Source of the DNA: CAVVJA01 sp963801715 | Lineage (GTDB): Bacteria > Actinomycetota > Actinomycetes > Mycobacteriales > Jatrophihabitantaceae | DNA: 64,000 nucleotides | Assembly: GCA_963801715.1 (NCBI GenBank) | Contig: CAWDGB010000001.1 | Span: forward strand, 124,001-188,000 | Direction of reading: 5' to 3' | Shown here: piece after piece, positions 16,719-25,897 of the stretch | Layout: each line of letters begins with the position of its first letter | Numbering within the stretch: the stretch's first letter is position 1 | Translations under genes and position numbers: made by a program | The notes under the pieces: model-generated | The model's database searches: none | Seen by the model: only the letters and a program-made list of their open reading frames with translations | What the model was told of the DNA's origin: nothing

Positions 16719-17883
16719 TCAGGAGGCCGGATCGGGGTAAACGTCCACCTCTGTGGCCTTGACGGAGAGCCACACCGATCGGCCCTCAGCGAGTCGCAGA
16801 TCCGCGACAGCCTCGGGAGTGACATCGACGAGCACTCCCGGGGGGCCCGCCACCTCCACTCGGACCCGATCGGCCAGTGGTTCCAGGCCGGTGATCGTTC
16901 CTGGCCAGATGTTGCGCGCGCTGGTGTGCTCCGGTCGGGTTGTGTGCAGCACGACGGCACTCGGGCGGATTGTCACCAACAACGGAGCCGTGTCGGCTGG
17001 CAACGTCTCGTCGAATCCGGCGGCGAAGAGCGTTCCACCGTCGTCCAAGGTGATCGACGTGGAACTTGATCGAACCCCGTGATAGAGGTTCACGCCCACC
17101 AGTCGTGCGACGTAATTCGTCGCGGGGCGGCGCGCGACCGTCGCGGGCGTTCCCTGTTGCACGATCCGGCCGTCCTCCAGGACGAGCAGGCGGTCGGCCA
17201 GCATGATGGCCTCGAGTGGATCGTGCGTGACGATCAAGGCCGGTCCTGTGAACTCGGCTAGATGCCGGCGCAGCTCGGCGCGGACCTCGAGTCGGGTACG
17301 CGCGTCCAGCGCGGATAGCGGCTCGTCGAGCAACAGCAGACCCGGGATTCGCAGCCAGGGCACGCGCCAACGCGACGCGCTGGGCTTGGCCGCCGGATAG
17401 CTCGTCCGGTTTGCGTTTGGCATAGTCGGCCAACCCGAATCGAACCAACCAGTCATGGGCAATCGCGTTGGCCGAGCGGCGTTCGATGCCGTGACACCGT
17501 GGCCCGAAAGCGACATTGTCGCGGACCGACAGGTGCGGAAACAGGCGGTAATTCTGGAAGAGCAGCCCGACCGGTCGTTGCTCCGGAGGCAGAAACACGC
17601 CGGTTTCGACGTCGGCGAAGATCTGATCGTCGAGTCGGATCGACCCGGTGGTGGGGGCCGTTAGACCGGCGAGTATCCGCAGCAGCGTGGTCTTTCCCGC
17701 ACCGTTCGGCCCGAGGACACCGAGAATTTCCCTGGGACGAACGGCGAACTCAACCTCTAGCCGGAATTTGCCGCGTTGCACTGTGGCATTCACCACCAGC
17801 CCATCGACCGCGCTTGACTCGAGCAGCGACGGGTCGGCGTGGGCATCCCGTGTCGTCACGGACCCCATCCGCCGCTTAGCCAC
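16719..17883 (-). pseudogene. modC: molybdate ABC transporter ATPase with one frameshift
   Basis: The ATPase of the molybdate importer. The first part shows Walker A GPNGAGKTT, a Q-loop FQNYRLFPHLSV and the signature LSGGQAQRVALARALA. The frame then breaks, and the next frame continues with Walker B LLLLDEPLSALDARTR, the H-loop VTHDPLEAIMLAD and a C-terminal TOBE/Mop domain (about 16719-16950) that binds oxyanion and regulates transport. The break is one extra C in AATCCCGGGTC (minus strand) near 17342-17350. The corrected protein has about 385 residues. It is the last gene of the operon and starts inside the end of modB. Confidence 0.87.
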
Positions 17884-18713
17884 CGGTCACGCAGCGCCGC
17901 CAGAATGGCTACCGCAACGACGAGCAACACCAAGCTGAGCGCGACGGCCGCCTCGGGATCGGTCTCCAACGCGTTGTAGACCGCGAGCGGCATGGTCTGC
18001 GTCGTGCCAGGAAAGTTGCCGGCGAAGGTGATCGTCGCACCGAACTCGCCGAGGGCGCGGGCCCAGCAAAGCACGGCGCCAGCGAGCAGCGAAGGGCCTA
18101 TCAGGGGCAGCGTAATCCGACGGAAGACCGTGAGGCGTGACGCACCAAGAGTGGTCGCGGCCTCTTCCAGTCCGAGGTCGGCCGATCGCAGTGCACCCTC
18201 CACCGTGATGACGAGGAACGGCATTGCGACAAAGGTCTCCGCGACGATCACCCCTGCGGTTGTGAATGGCAGCGTGATCCCGAACCAGTCGTCCAGGTAG
18301 CGGCCGATGATGCCGTTTCTTCCGAACGCCAATAGCAACGCTAGTCCACCGACAACGGGCGGAAGGACAAGCGGCAGGGTGACGAGAGCACGTACTAGGC
18401 CGAGTCCCGGAAACCTCAGCCGAGCGAGCACCCAGGCTAGGGGCACACCCGTGATCAGCGAGGCGATCGTCGCGGCCGTTGCACATTCCAGCGACAAGCG
18501 GAGCGCGGTGAGGACCTGGCTATCGGCCAGCACCTCCGGCAGTCCTCGCCACGGCGCTCGAACCAACAGTGCGACCAGTGGCAGCACCAGAAAGGCAAGC
18601 CCGACCGCAGCGGGCCCAAGGATGAAGAGCGGGGCACCACGACGCAAGCTGTCGGACCTTGGCTGAGCCCGGCGGGCGGATCTACCTGCCCCCCACGTCC
18701 GGAACCCGGTCAT
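17856..18713 (-). CDS. modB: molybdate ABC transporter permease
   Basis: A 285-residue ABC permease with about six membrane helices. The EAA-type cytoplasmic loop that docks the ATPase reads LEEAATTLGASRLTVFRRITLP (about residues 185-206). GEFGATITFAGNFPGTTQT near the C-terminus is characteristic of ModB/CysT permeases. ATG 18713 follows the modA stop by seven bases, and the 3' end overlaps modC by 28 bases, so the genes are translationally linked. It forms the membrane channel for molybdate or tungstate delivered by ModA. Confidence 0.92.
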   Translation of the reverse strand: MTGFRTWGAGRSARRAQPRSDSLRRGAPLFILGPAAVGLAFLVLPLVALLVRAPWRGLPEVLADSQVLTALRLSLECATAATIASLITGVPLAWVLARLRFPGLGLVRALVTLPLVLPPVVGGLALLLAFGRNGIIGRYLDDWFGITLPFTTAGVIVAETFVAMPFLVITVEGALRSADLGLEEAATTLGASRLTVFRRITLPLIGPSLLAGAVLCWARALGEFGATITFAGNFPGTTQTMPLAVYNALETDPEAAVALSLVLLVVAVAILAALRDRWLSGGWGP

Positions 18714-18720
18714 CGTGCCC

Positions 18721-19527
18721 TCAGGGTGCGCTGAATCCCGCAGCCGTAAGGACCTGCTGCGCCGGAGCGGACAGCACGTAGTCCACAAACGCCTGCGCAC
18801 CGGCCGGGTTCGGCGCCTTGGTCAGCGGCGCTATGGGGTACTCCGTGGACGCGTTGATGTCAGCGGGGATCACGATGCCTTTGACCTTGGTACCCGCGGA
18901 CTTGACGTCGGTCACATAGACCACACCTGCGTCCACCTCCTTGAGTTCCACCTTGGTCAGCGTCGCCTTGACGTCGGCCTCACGCGTAACGGGTTTCACC
19001 ACGACCTTCGCGTTCGCGAACACCTTCTCAGCGGTTGCTCCGCACGGCACCTGTAGCTGGCACAAAGCGACCTTGACCTCCGGTTTGGCCAAGTCTGCGA
19101 CAGTGGCAACGTTCGCGGGATTGCTCGGCGGCACCGCAATCTCCATCTCATTCTGCACAAAGTTCTTCGGATTCGACGCTCCGCCTTCGTCCGTAACCTG
19201 CATCATGTTCTTCGTGGCGGCGGAGGCGAAGACATCCGCCGGCGCGCCGTTGTTGATCTGTTGAGCCAGTGTTGAACTGGCGCCGAAGCTCAGCTTCACG
19301 GTCACGCCGGGATGTGCGGCCTCGAACATCTTGCCGATCGTGGTGAATGACTCCGTCAACGATGCGGCAGCGAGAACCGTCACGGTGCCGGACACCGCAC
19401 TCGACGAACTAGCGCTGCCTGAACCTCCTGCAGCAGCAGATGTCGTGCTCGTCGAAGACGAAGACGAACTGCATCCGGACACTGCGAGCGTGGTGAGAGC
19501 GGCGATGGCGACCGCAGTACGACGCAT
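18721..19527 (-). CDS. modA: molybdate-binding lipoprotein
   Basis: A 268-residue periplasmic-type binding protein. The lipobox LAVSGC (Cys about residue 19) follows a short signal peptide, then a Ser/Thr/Gly-rich linker. The mature part begins TVLAAASLTESF and includes FGASSTLAQQINNGAPADVFASA, which is typical of ModA, with Ser and Ala residues around the oxyanion. VDAGVVYVTDVKSAG is the hinge-region motif. GAGGAGCAACC is well spaced before ATG 19527. It captures molybdate outside the membrane and hands it to ModB and ModC. Confidence 0.93.
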   Translation of the reverse strand: MRRTAVAIAALTTLAVSGCSSSSSSTSTTSAAAGGSGSASSSSAVSGTVTVLAAASLTESFTTIGKMFEAAHPGVTVKLSFGASSTLAQQINNGAPADVFASAATKNMMQVTDEGGASNPKNFVQNEMEIAVPPSNPANVATVADLAKPEVKVALCQLQVPCGATAEKVFANAKVVVKPVTREADVKATLTKVELKEVDAGVVYVTDVKSAGTKVKGIVIPADINASTEYPIAPLTKAPNPAGAQAFVDYVLSAPAQQVLTAAGFSAP

Positions 19528-19562
19528 GGTTGCTCCTCGTTGAGTCAGTGCGGAAAGAGTGA

Positions 19563-19973
19563 TCACGACACGCCGGGGATCTCGACAACGACATTCGTCG
19601 CCTTGACCGAGGCGACCGCGAGCGAGCCAGGCTCGAGCCTCAGTTCATCTGCAGCTTCACGACTCATCAGCGACACGACGCGATGAGGACCCGCCTGGAT
19701 CTCCACTTGCGCCATCACCCTGTCACGCACGACGCGGGTAACTAGGCCAGTGAACCGGTTTCGCGCCGACTCGCTCACCACCGGCGTCGCTCGCGCATGT
19801 TCGACCGACGAGGCCAGCTCCTCGGCGAAGCGCGCAAGGGCCGCACCGTCGATCGTTCGACGGCGACCAGGGTCCGCGGATGTTGGCAGCCGCCCAGCGT
19901 CGACCCACCGGCGAACCGTGTCATCGCTGACGCCCAAGAGCGTCGCGGCTTCACTGATTCGGAAGGTCGACAT
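19563..19973 (-). CDS. molybdate-responsive regulator (excisionase-like HTH plus Mop/TOBE)
   Basis: A 136-residue two-domain protein. Residues 4-50 form a MerR/excisionase-type helix-turn-helix (RISEAATLLGVSDDTVRRWVDAGRL). Residues 70-134 form a Mop/TOBE domain of the kind that binds molybdate (GLVTRVVRDRVMAQVEIQ, VVSLMSREAADEL, VKATNVVVE). It heads the molybdate operon, 35 bases before modA. There is no ribosome binding site; TATAGT at 19986-19981 (minus strand) ends seven bases before the ATG, so the transcript is probably leaderless. Three CCGCA-N2-TGCGG-like sites lie upstream. It is most likely a molybdate-sensing autoregulator, replacing classical ModE. Confidence 0.88.
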   Translation of the reverse strand: MSTFRISEAATLLGVSDDTVRRWVDAGRLPTSADPGRRRTIDGAALARFAEELASSVEHARATPVVSESARNRFTGLVTRVVRDRVMAQVEIQAGPHRVVSLMSREAADELRLEPGSLAVASVKATNVVVEIPGVS

Positions 19974-19980
19974 GTGGCGA

Positions 19981-20062
19981 ACTATATCCGCATCTGCGGA
20001 TACTCAATAGCAGAACATCCGCAAATGAACCAAAGATGAACGCTTGATCCCCGCAACTGCGA
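19981..20062 (-). promoter_or_regulatory. leaderless promoter and three phased operators of the molybdate operon
   Basis: On the minus strand TATAGT (19986-19981) is a -10 element seven bases before the regulator ATG, and a TTGAGT-like -35 lies at about 20007-20002. Over it sits a perfect palindrome TATCCGCA-TC-TGCGGATA (19985-20002). Two related sites follow at 20019 (CCGCA-AA-TGAAC, a partial match) and 20051 (CCGCA-AC-TGCGA). The spacings of 31 and 32 bases are three helical turns, which would place bound regulators on one face of the DNA. Occupancy of the first site would block RNA polymerase. Confidence 0.6.
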
Positions 20063-20471
20063 AGTACTAGCGTGCCCGCGCGATTGGGATAGGCACGGAA
20101 CTCGGGGTGGCGATCTGGCCGGGAGTCGCTAGCCTGTGACGCGGCAGCTTGTTCTGCGGTGCATATCGCACTTTGTGCTGATTCAGTCACATATGGTGCA
20201 GAAGATGTCCCGCGCACAGCTACCAACGCGAGTGATCAGAGACTCGGGGTGAGCACGTGATCGACGGACTGATCTGCAGGATTCAGCCAGTTCGTGGCGC
20301 CGGAGCCGAGCGCTTACTGATCCGGTTCTCGTTTCAGCGACTTAAGAGCCACTCAATGCGGAGTGCAGCCCTCAGTTGACGCGGTACGCCGCGGCGAACG
20401 ACAGCCAAGAGCGCACATCAGAGATTGGACGAGTCGGAAGAGACCTAGCCGGCGCGAAAGGAGCGCACACA
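20063..20471. other. intergenic stretch before the DivIVA gene
   Basis: No convincing gene is seen in these 409 bases. Open frames on the minus strand lack family signatures. The last bases carry GAAAGGAG, the ribosome binding site of the DivIVA-like gene. Confidence 0.5.
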
Positions 20472-21122
20472 ATGACGAGCTCTGCTTCGAGGATCGAGAA
20501 CGGTAGGCTGACGCTCTCAGACTTGCAGACGGTGCGCTTCCAGGAGAGCAAGGGTTTCGGACGCGGGTACGACGAGGCTGAGGTCGACGCCTTCATCGCT
20601 CGCTGCGCGAGCGAGTTGCAGAGGCTCACGAAGCGGATCGACGAACTCGAGGCGCAGGCAAGCACCTTGGCGATGAAGGGACCACCCACGGATGGGTACA
20701 TCGCCACCCAATCGGCGACGATTCTGTCTGTCGCCCAGCAAACCGCAGACACGACCATGAAGAACGCCGACGAATACAGCGCGCGGGTCATGGCCGAGGC
20801 TCGGACGATGTATGACGACGCCCGTCGGAAGTCATCGAAGATGCTCGATGACGCCCACCGGCTCGCCACTGAGGCAATTGACCAGGCAAACGAACGGCAC
20901 GAAGAGATCGAGCGGCAGACGCTCTACCTACGCGCCCTACGCGACTCGACCAAGGTGCAAGTTGAGACCTTCCTGTCGGGCCTGCTCGACCACGTGACGA
21001 GCGAATACGGGCGAGCCCTCCCGGCGGCCGTCGAAGCAGCTCAGCGAGTCGATACGTCGCCTGCTGAACTCAGACCATTGGAGCGGCCGGAGCGACCCGT
21101 GATCGAGCAGCGGTCTGGCTGA
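20472..21122 (+). CDS. DivIVA-domain coiled-coil protein
   Basis: A 216-residue protein with a DivIVA-type N-terminal lipid-binding region: VRFQESKGFGRGYDEAEVDAFIARC (about residues 18-42). It is followed by a first coiled coil (about 45-65), a linker, and a second long coiled coil rich in Ala, Asp, Glu and Arg (about 75-165). DivIVA/Wag31 proteins mark curved membrane at poles and septa and organise polar growth. This one is shorter than Wag31 and is not next to division genes, so it is probably a paralog with a specialised role. ATG 20472 follows GAAAGGAGCGC. Confidence 0.82.
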   Translation: MTSSASRIENGRLTLSDLQTVRFQESKGFGRGYDEAEVDAFIARCASELQRLTKRIDELEAQASTLAMKGPPTDGYIATQSATILSVAQQTADTTMKNADEYSARVMAEARTMYDDARRKSSKMLDDAHRLATEAIDQANERHEEIERQTLYLRALRDSTKVQVETFLSGLLDHVTSEYGRALPAAVEAAQRVDTSPAELRPLERPERPVIEQRSG

Positions 21123-21149
21123 CCGCACCGACGCTACCGAGAACTCGGC

Positions 21150-22806
21150 TCAGCCGGGTGAGCCGGACAACGCGCCTGACACTGCATGCACGAATGCGCC
21201 GATCACCTGGTCATTATTGGTCAGCTCATCGACCTGCCCGTCGACCGGGCTCAGCGCCGAGCTCAGCGCATCAGCTGGGATTGACGCGCCGAAGCCGAAC
21301 ACGCTGATCTGGACGTACTTCTGCTTGCCGGCCGCAGCGAGGCCAGCCTTGAGCTGATCGATAGTGATAGTGGCGGGATCGTCCTCATTCACGCCGTCCG
21401 TGAACAGGATCACCTGGTTCGGCAGGCCAGCTACATAATGCGCCTGCTGGTATCGGTAGGCAGCCAAAATGGTGTCGTACAGCCCGGTACCAACGGGCTG
21501 CGCGGCCAGGTTCGTCGCAGCGGTGTCCACCGCCTTCCGCTGCGGCGCGTTCAGCGGTGCGACGGCGGTAAGCGGTTGCCAATCATTGGGCGGCGCGAGC
21601 CGTGAGCCGAATTGCCACAATCCAAGCTGTGCGGTGCTCGGCAGCAGCGCATTAACCTGTTTGATGCCTTGGCGGACCAGGTCGATCTTGGTCGATCCGG
21701 TTCCGGCTAGCACTTCGCCCATCGATCCAGAAACGTCCACCACGATGAGCATGTTCGTCCGGCGCAACTCGGGACGCCACGTGCTCAGCACGTGGTACAT
21801 CAGGTGCTCGATCATCGTCGGCATCGCTGTCGCCGGAACTGAAGGAAGTCCGGCCTCCGTCGCCGCCGGGGGCGGAGCAGCCGGCCACGTCGGTCCACGC
21901 AGTCCAGCTGCGGACACCGCCGCGCGAGCCGTCTGTCCGGTGAGGGCCTGGCCAAGCCGACTGATCGCGGCGTTCTTGATCGGGTCCGCGGCAGCCGCGT
22001 CGGTCGGCAGCAACGAAAAGCGCATCAACGCGGCCGCATCGCGCGGCGCGAAGACTCGGTAGTCGCTTGCATGCCCTGATGCGAGCAGTGCGTATTCAGG
22101 TAACACTGCGATCTGCGTCGCCTTATTGGGCACCGCCAACTGCGCCGCGTTGACCGTCGTTCCAGACTGCCAAGCCCGCATCATGTCGAGGGCCGAGACC
22201 AGGGGTCCATCCTTGGTCAGCACGGCGCCCGCCAGTGCACCGACGGCAACCATGCCGGCACCGCTCGCAGTGGGGTCGGACACGACCAACTGCGACTGCT
22301 TGGGTTGCCCGAGCAGTTGCCCCAGTCCAACCCACGTTTGTGCGGCGGCCGGGAGCGCCGGAGCCGTGCGTTGGGTTACGACGTACAGCGGGCTTGTCGC
22401 GACGACTTGGGCGCGATCCTTCGCGATGTGCGCGGTGCTTGGAAGTTGCGGCCACGACGCGTCATCGGCTATCCACGCGTCGGCTCCGGAGGATGCCACG
22501 ACCCCGGCCGCGCCGCTGCCGTCGGCCCGCGTGATCGTGACTTTTACGCAGTCGGGCCCTTGCGCGATGCCGTCCGCAGCCTTCTGCAGCACTGGTTCGT
22601 ATGAACTTGCGGTCACGATGCGCAGCTGCCGGGAACACGGTCGGGACGCGCCACTGGTCGACCCGGTTCCGGAGGAAGACGGGTGGTCGCGTCTCGGACG
22701 TAGCGGCAAGGCCGAATGCGACACCACCGACTGCGAGGACTATGGCAACGACAAACCAGTACACCGGAACTCGACGACGGGCACGCCGCGCAACATGCCT
22801 GCCCAT
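21150..22806 (-). pseudogene. membrane-anchored substrate-binding plus VWA domain protein, one frameshift
   Basis: After correction this is a protein of about 551 residues. An N-terminal membrane anchor (VPYWFVVAIVLAVGGVAFGLA type, about residues 15-35) precedes a Ser/Gly linker. A bacterial extracellular solute-binding domain follows (RQLRIVTASSYEPVLQKAAD onward, about 60-330), and then a von Willebrand factor A domain with the MIDAS motif DVSGSMGE and the Thr/Asp positions in GTGLYDTI and FTDGVNEDD. The anchor is in one frame and the rest in the next; an extra C in GACCACCCGTC (minus strand) near 22683 separates them. This domain pair is widespread in actinobacteria. Its role is unclear, perhaps metal-dependent ligand or protein interaction outside the membrane. 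Confidence 0.8.
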
Positions 22807-23229
22807 ACGCCGAACCCCGTTCCCCGTGACAAAGCCCGAGCAGCCACGGTACTAGCTGATCGCCTCTCGACAAGTCACTGCTGATTAAGCAATACCCGGA
22901 CATGGCGGATTCGAATCACTACAGGTGCGCAGCGCCATCAGTTGGATGCGGTGCGGAGTAATCACGCGCGAACTGTGAGCGATGTCTCTGTCGTCGCTGT
23001 GAATCCGCTCGACCTGACTGTGCCCGATCGAGCGAGGGTTCGCTGGTGGTTCGCGCAGTCATCGGTCTGCCTTTCGGCCGTCGTGATCGGGTCGGCTCGG
23101 TATAGTGTTGCCAGCCTGACCCGGTCAGATCGTCGCAGCGTGCCGGAACGGATCATCATGAGTGCTTCCGCCCACCCCCAGGCCACGTCGTGTTGATGGC
23201 GTGGGTCGCCGCACGACCAACAAGATGAC
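22807..23229. other. intergenic stretch, no clear gene
   Basis: In these 420 or so bases I see only short open frames without family signatures on either strand. A TATAGTGTTG stretch near 23101 on the plus strand could be a -10 region for the small frame that follows. Confidence 0.4.
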
Positions 23230-23391
23230 GTGGCGGCCATTGTCGTGCACGCCGCGCCTCGGGGGGCAACTCACGCGCTGTGTGGCGATCTCGTGGACAG
23301 TTACGGGGAATCGTGGCCATTTCCAGCCCAGGAGTGGGCTGACGAGCGGGAGCGCTGCCCCTACTGCGCGCGGCTGCTGTACGAGGGCTGA
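23230..23391 (+). CDS. small CxxC protein (putative)
   Basis: A 53-residue frame starting at GTG 23230. It reads VVHAAPRGATHALCG, then ESWPFPAQEW, and ends RCPYCARLLYEG. Short actinobacterial proteins with a Cys after HAL, a WP pair and a terminal CPxC are common and probably bind zinc. There is no good ribosome binding site, and the frame is closed 33 bases upstream by TGA, so the true start is uncertain and a frameshift upstream is possible. Function unknown. Confidence 0.4.
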   Translation: MAAIVVHAAPRGATHALCGDLVDSYGESWPFPAQEWADERERCPYCARLLYEG

Positions 23392-23445
23392 CGCCTCCAT
23401 ATTGCGGTGGCCATATTGCGAAAGTCCCGACATCAGCTCAAGCGG

Positions 23446-25041
23446 TTAGTAAATGCGATTCAGGAGCGAGACGGTGAGAGCGCGTCTCGCCCGGCCGGCT
23501 ACGCCTGATCGAACGAGTGCCGCCCGGGCGGCATTCGCTCCCGGGGCGCCATGCACTCCCCCACCTGGGTGCGCCGAGCAGCTGGCGAGGAAGAGCCGAT
23601 CGATAGGGGTCGCTGCCCCGCCGAGACCGGGGGTGGGCCTGAATATCAGCTGCTGATGGAGCTGGGCGGTGCCGCCGTTGATCGCTCCTCCCAGCAGGTT
23701 GGGATTGGCCGACTCGAAGTCGCCTGGTGTCTGGATGGAGCGGCCGACGATCAGTTGACGGAAGCCCGGAGCGTGCCGTTCGACGAGCCGCTCGACAACG
23801 TCCACGTGGGCCTGAAGGCGGCCGGTATCCAGCTCGAGTCCCGAGGGCAGATGGGTATACCCCCAGGCCGATTCCGTTCCGGCTGGAGAGCGGGTCGGAT
23901 CGGCGGTGGTCATCTGCCCGAGCAAAACGAACGGGCGACGAGGCATCCGCCGGGTCGCAAGATCAGCGGCGAAGTCGACGATCCCATCCACATCCACGCC
24001 GAGATGCACCGTTCCGGCCAACCGAGCGGGCTGGGCGATCCAGGGGATCGGTCGGGACACGGCCCAGTTGATCTTCAACGTTGGATAATCCCACTGGAAC
24101 TTGCGCATATCCGCGACCAAACGCGCCGGCACGTGTTCCTCGCTGACCAATCCCCCGTAGAGCGCCGGTGCCGATATGTCGGCGAGGACGGCCCGAGCCG
24201 CCGATAGCGTTTCGCCTGACCGCAAACGCACTCCAGTCGCGCAGCCGCCGACAACCCTCACCCGGTCGACCTGAGCATCCGTGCGGACAATTCCCCCGGC
24301 AGCACGGAGCCGATTCGCCAGTGCGTCGACCAGGTATCCGGCGCCGCCAACCGGCACGGGAAAGCCGTGGGTCTGGGCCAGCATGCTCAGCAGCCAGCCG
24401 TAAATGGCACTCCCAGCGCCGTCAGGCGAGACGTCGGCGTGCATAGCGTTGCCCGCCAGAAGCATTCGGCCACCCTCTCCCCGGAATGTCTCCTCGCCGA
24501 ATCGACGCACCGGCTGCACGGCCATGCGGGCAAACCGCAGGGCATCCGCGGCGCCGAGCCGCCGAATCAGTTGCTGCATCGGGCGAATAGGCGGGAAAGG
24601 ACGGAACAGCGCATCGAGTACGGGCCCCGAGATCTGCTCCCATTGGGTGACGAGCCGCAGCCAAGCGGGCCCATCGTCTGGTTCAAAAGCGGATAGCGAA
24701 TCAGCGGTGCTATGGCGGTCTCGATGGAGGACAGCGCACCGGTCGTCAGGAAACACGTGCGCCAGGACCGCTGGCGCATGGGTCCATTGCAAGCCATGGC
24801 CATCAAGGTTCAGGCCGGCCAACACGGGAGATGCGATGCCCAGTGGGTAGAACGCACTGAAGAGGTCGGTGCGGAAGCCGGGCGCGGTCACTTCTGCCGT
24901 CTGCACAGCTCCTCCGACATTCGGTGTCGCCTCGCAGACGACGACGTCCCACCCCGCGTCCGCCAACAGGTTTGCGGCTACCAGGCCGTTGTGGCCTGCG
25001 CCAACGACGATCGCATCGGGCGCGCTTTCATGATCTCTCAC
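23446..25041 (-). CDS. phytoene desaturase-like FAD/NAD(P) oxidoreductase
   Basis: A 531-residue flavoprotein of the CrtI/phytoene dehydrogenase-like group. The N-terminal dinucleotide motif VVGAGHNGLVAANLLADAGWDV (residues 11-32) is followed by CEATPNVGGAVQTAEV. GGAGYLVDALANRLRAAGG is the second conserved block, and the C-terminal FAD motif reads LFLASCSAHPGGGVHGAPGANAA. Members desaturate or isomerise polyprenoids, but many actinobacterial paralogs have no carotenoid context and unknown substrates. No other carotenoid genes are nearby. The start ATG at 25041 directly precedes the motif. Confidence 0.85.
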   Translation of the reverse strand: MRDHESAPDAIVVGAGHNGLVAANLLADAGWDVVVCEATPNVGGAVQTAEVTAPGFRTDLFSAFYPLGIASPVLAGLNLDGHGLQWTHAPAVLAHVFPDDRCAVLHRDRHSTADSLSAFEPDDGPAWLRLVTQWEQISGPVLDALFRPFPPIRPMQQLIRRLGAADALRFARMAVQPVRRFGEETFRGEGGRMLLAGNAMHADVSPDGAGSAIYGWLLSMLAQTHGFPVPVGGAGYLVDALANRLRAAGGIVRTDAQVDRVRVVGGCATGVRLRSGETLSAARAVLADISAPALYGGLVSEEHVPARLVADMRKFQWDYPTLKINWAVSRPIPWIAQPARLAGTVHLGVDVDGIVDFAADLATRRMPRRPFVLLGQMTTADPTRSPAGTESAWGYTHLPSGLELDTGRLQAHVDVVERLVERHAPGFRQLIVGRSIQTPGDFESANPNLLGGAINGGTAQLHQQLIFRPTPGLGGAATPIDRLFLASCSAHPGGGVHGAPGANAARAALVRSGVAGRARRALTVSLLNRIY

Positions 25042-25102
25042 AGTCGTCGAGGCTAGCGGCGAGAGATCGGCGCTCCAGGGCGCTCACTCATGTAAAGGGT
25101 CC

Positions 25103-25136
25103 TTGACATACTCCATATGGAAAGCACACTTGACAC
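25103..25136 (+). promoter_or_regulatory. possible leaderless promoter of the XRE regulator
   Basis: TTGACA at 25103-25108 lies 28 bases before the ATG, with a weak CACACT at the -10 position, so transcription may begin at the start codon. A CCATATGG palindrome at 25113-25120 and a second TTGACA at 25130-25135 overlap it and could be regulator-binding sites. Confidence 0.35.
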
Positions 25137-25325
25137 ATGGACAACCGGGTGCGGGAGCTACGGGCCGCGCATGATCTGTCCCAGAGCCAACTCGGGAACG
25201 CGCTCGGAGTGTCTCGGCAGACGATCAACGCGATCGAGAACGGGCGGTACCTGCCGTCGTTGCCACTCGCAATCGCAATGGCTCGCTACTTCGGTTCGAC
25301 CGTCGAACAGATCTTTGTTACCTGA
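25137..25325 (+). CDS. small XRE-family transcriptional regulator
   Basis: A 62-residue protein made up of a single HTH_XRE/Cro domain: NRVRELRAAHDLSQSQLGNALGVSRQTINAIENGRYLPSLPLAIAMARYFG in essence, ending with VEQIF. It belongs to the compact regulators commonly encoded beside a small membrane protein. The gene has no ribosome binding site and begins close to a TTGACA promoter element, suggesting a leaderless transcript. The next gene, 25 bases on, is the membrane partner. Confidence 0.9.
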   Translation: MDNRVRELRAAHDLSQSQLGNALGVSRQTINAIENGRYLPSLPLAIAMARYFGSTVEQIFVT

Positions 25326-25350
25326 CCCAACCAGTGCTCATGGAGTTGCG

Positions 25351-25750
25351 ATGACTATCCCCGCTCGGCGTCACGGCTTCCGCGCGGCCACTGCGATAAT
25401 TCTCCTGGTTGGCGGCGTCGGCGTCGCAATAGCGACGTGGCTGGGCGGAAACCATGCGTGGGCGATCGCTGCCATCGTCGCTTACGCCGTGCTCGCCGTC
25501 GGAGCCTACGGATGGGCCGGGCATTCCGGCGACATCGCTGCATTGCTGCGCGGTGGTGGCGACGAACGTCAGCGCGGACTAGACCGCGACGCTACGGCCA
25601 TTGCCGCGATCGTGATGAGCTTTGCCGCGGTCGTGGGTGCCCTGATCTCGATCGGCCGCACCGCCAACCCCGGGGGTCTACGGCGAGTTCTGCATCATCG
25701 GCGGCCTCACCTACGCGATCAGCTTGTTCGTCTTGCAACGACGCCACTGA
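25351..25750 (+). pseudogene. small membrane protein beside the XRE regulator, one frameshift
   Basis: A protein of about 132 residues with four hydrophobic helices (FRAATAIILLVGGVGVAIATW, AIAAIVAYAVLAVGAYG, DATAIAAIVMSFAAVVGALI and, after the shift, IIGGLTYAISLFVL). GGGDERQRGLDRDA in the middle is shared with DUF2178-like partners of XRE regulators. The frame is lost in AACCCCGGGGGTCTAC near 25670-25680: with four G instead of five it continues as NPGVYGEFCIIGG and ends at the TGA of 25748. Read as written it would run on to 25794 with an unrelated tail. Role unknown; the regulator may control it or be held by it. Confidence 0.7.
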
Positions 25751-25897
25751 GCCCGACTGAGGCCGAGCTCAGCACAGCCAGAAACACCGGTTAGCCGGCG
25801 AGCGCAGCAAGGGGCGAGACTTCTTGACCGCTGCGTGACTCTTACGACAGCATCAGCGACGCAGCCAGGCGACGACATCTGCATGAGGCGAAGCTGA

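Noticed and set aside
22890..22930. GGATTCGAATC, resembling a tRNA T loop
   Set aside because: The flanking bases do not form a T stem on either strand.
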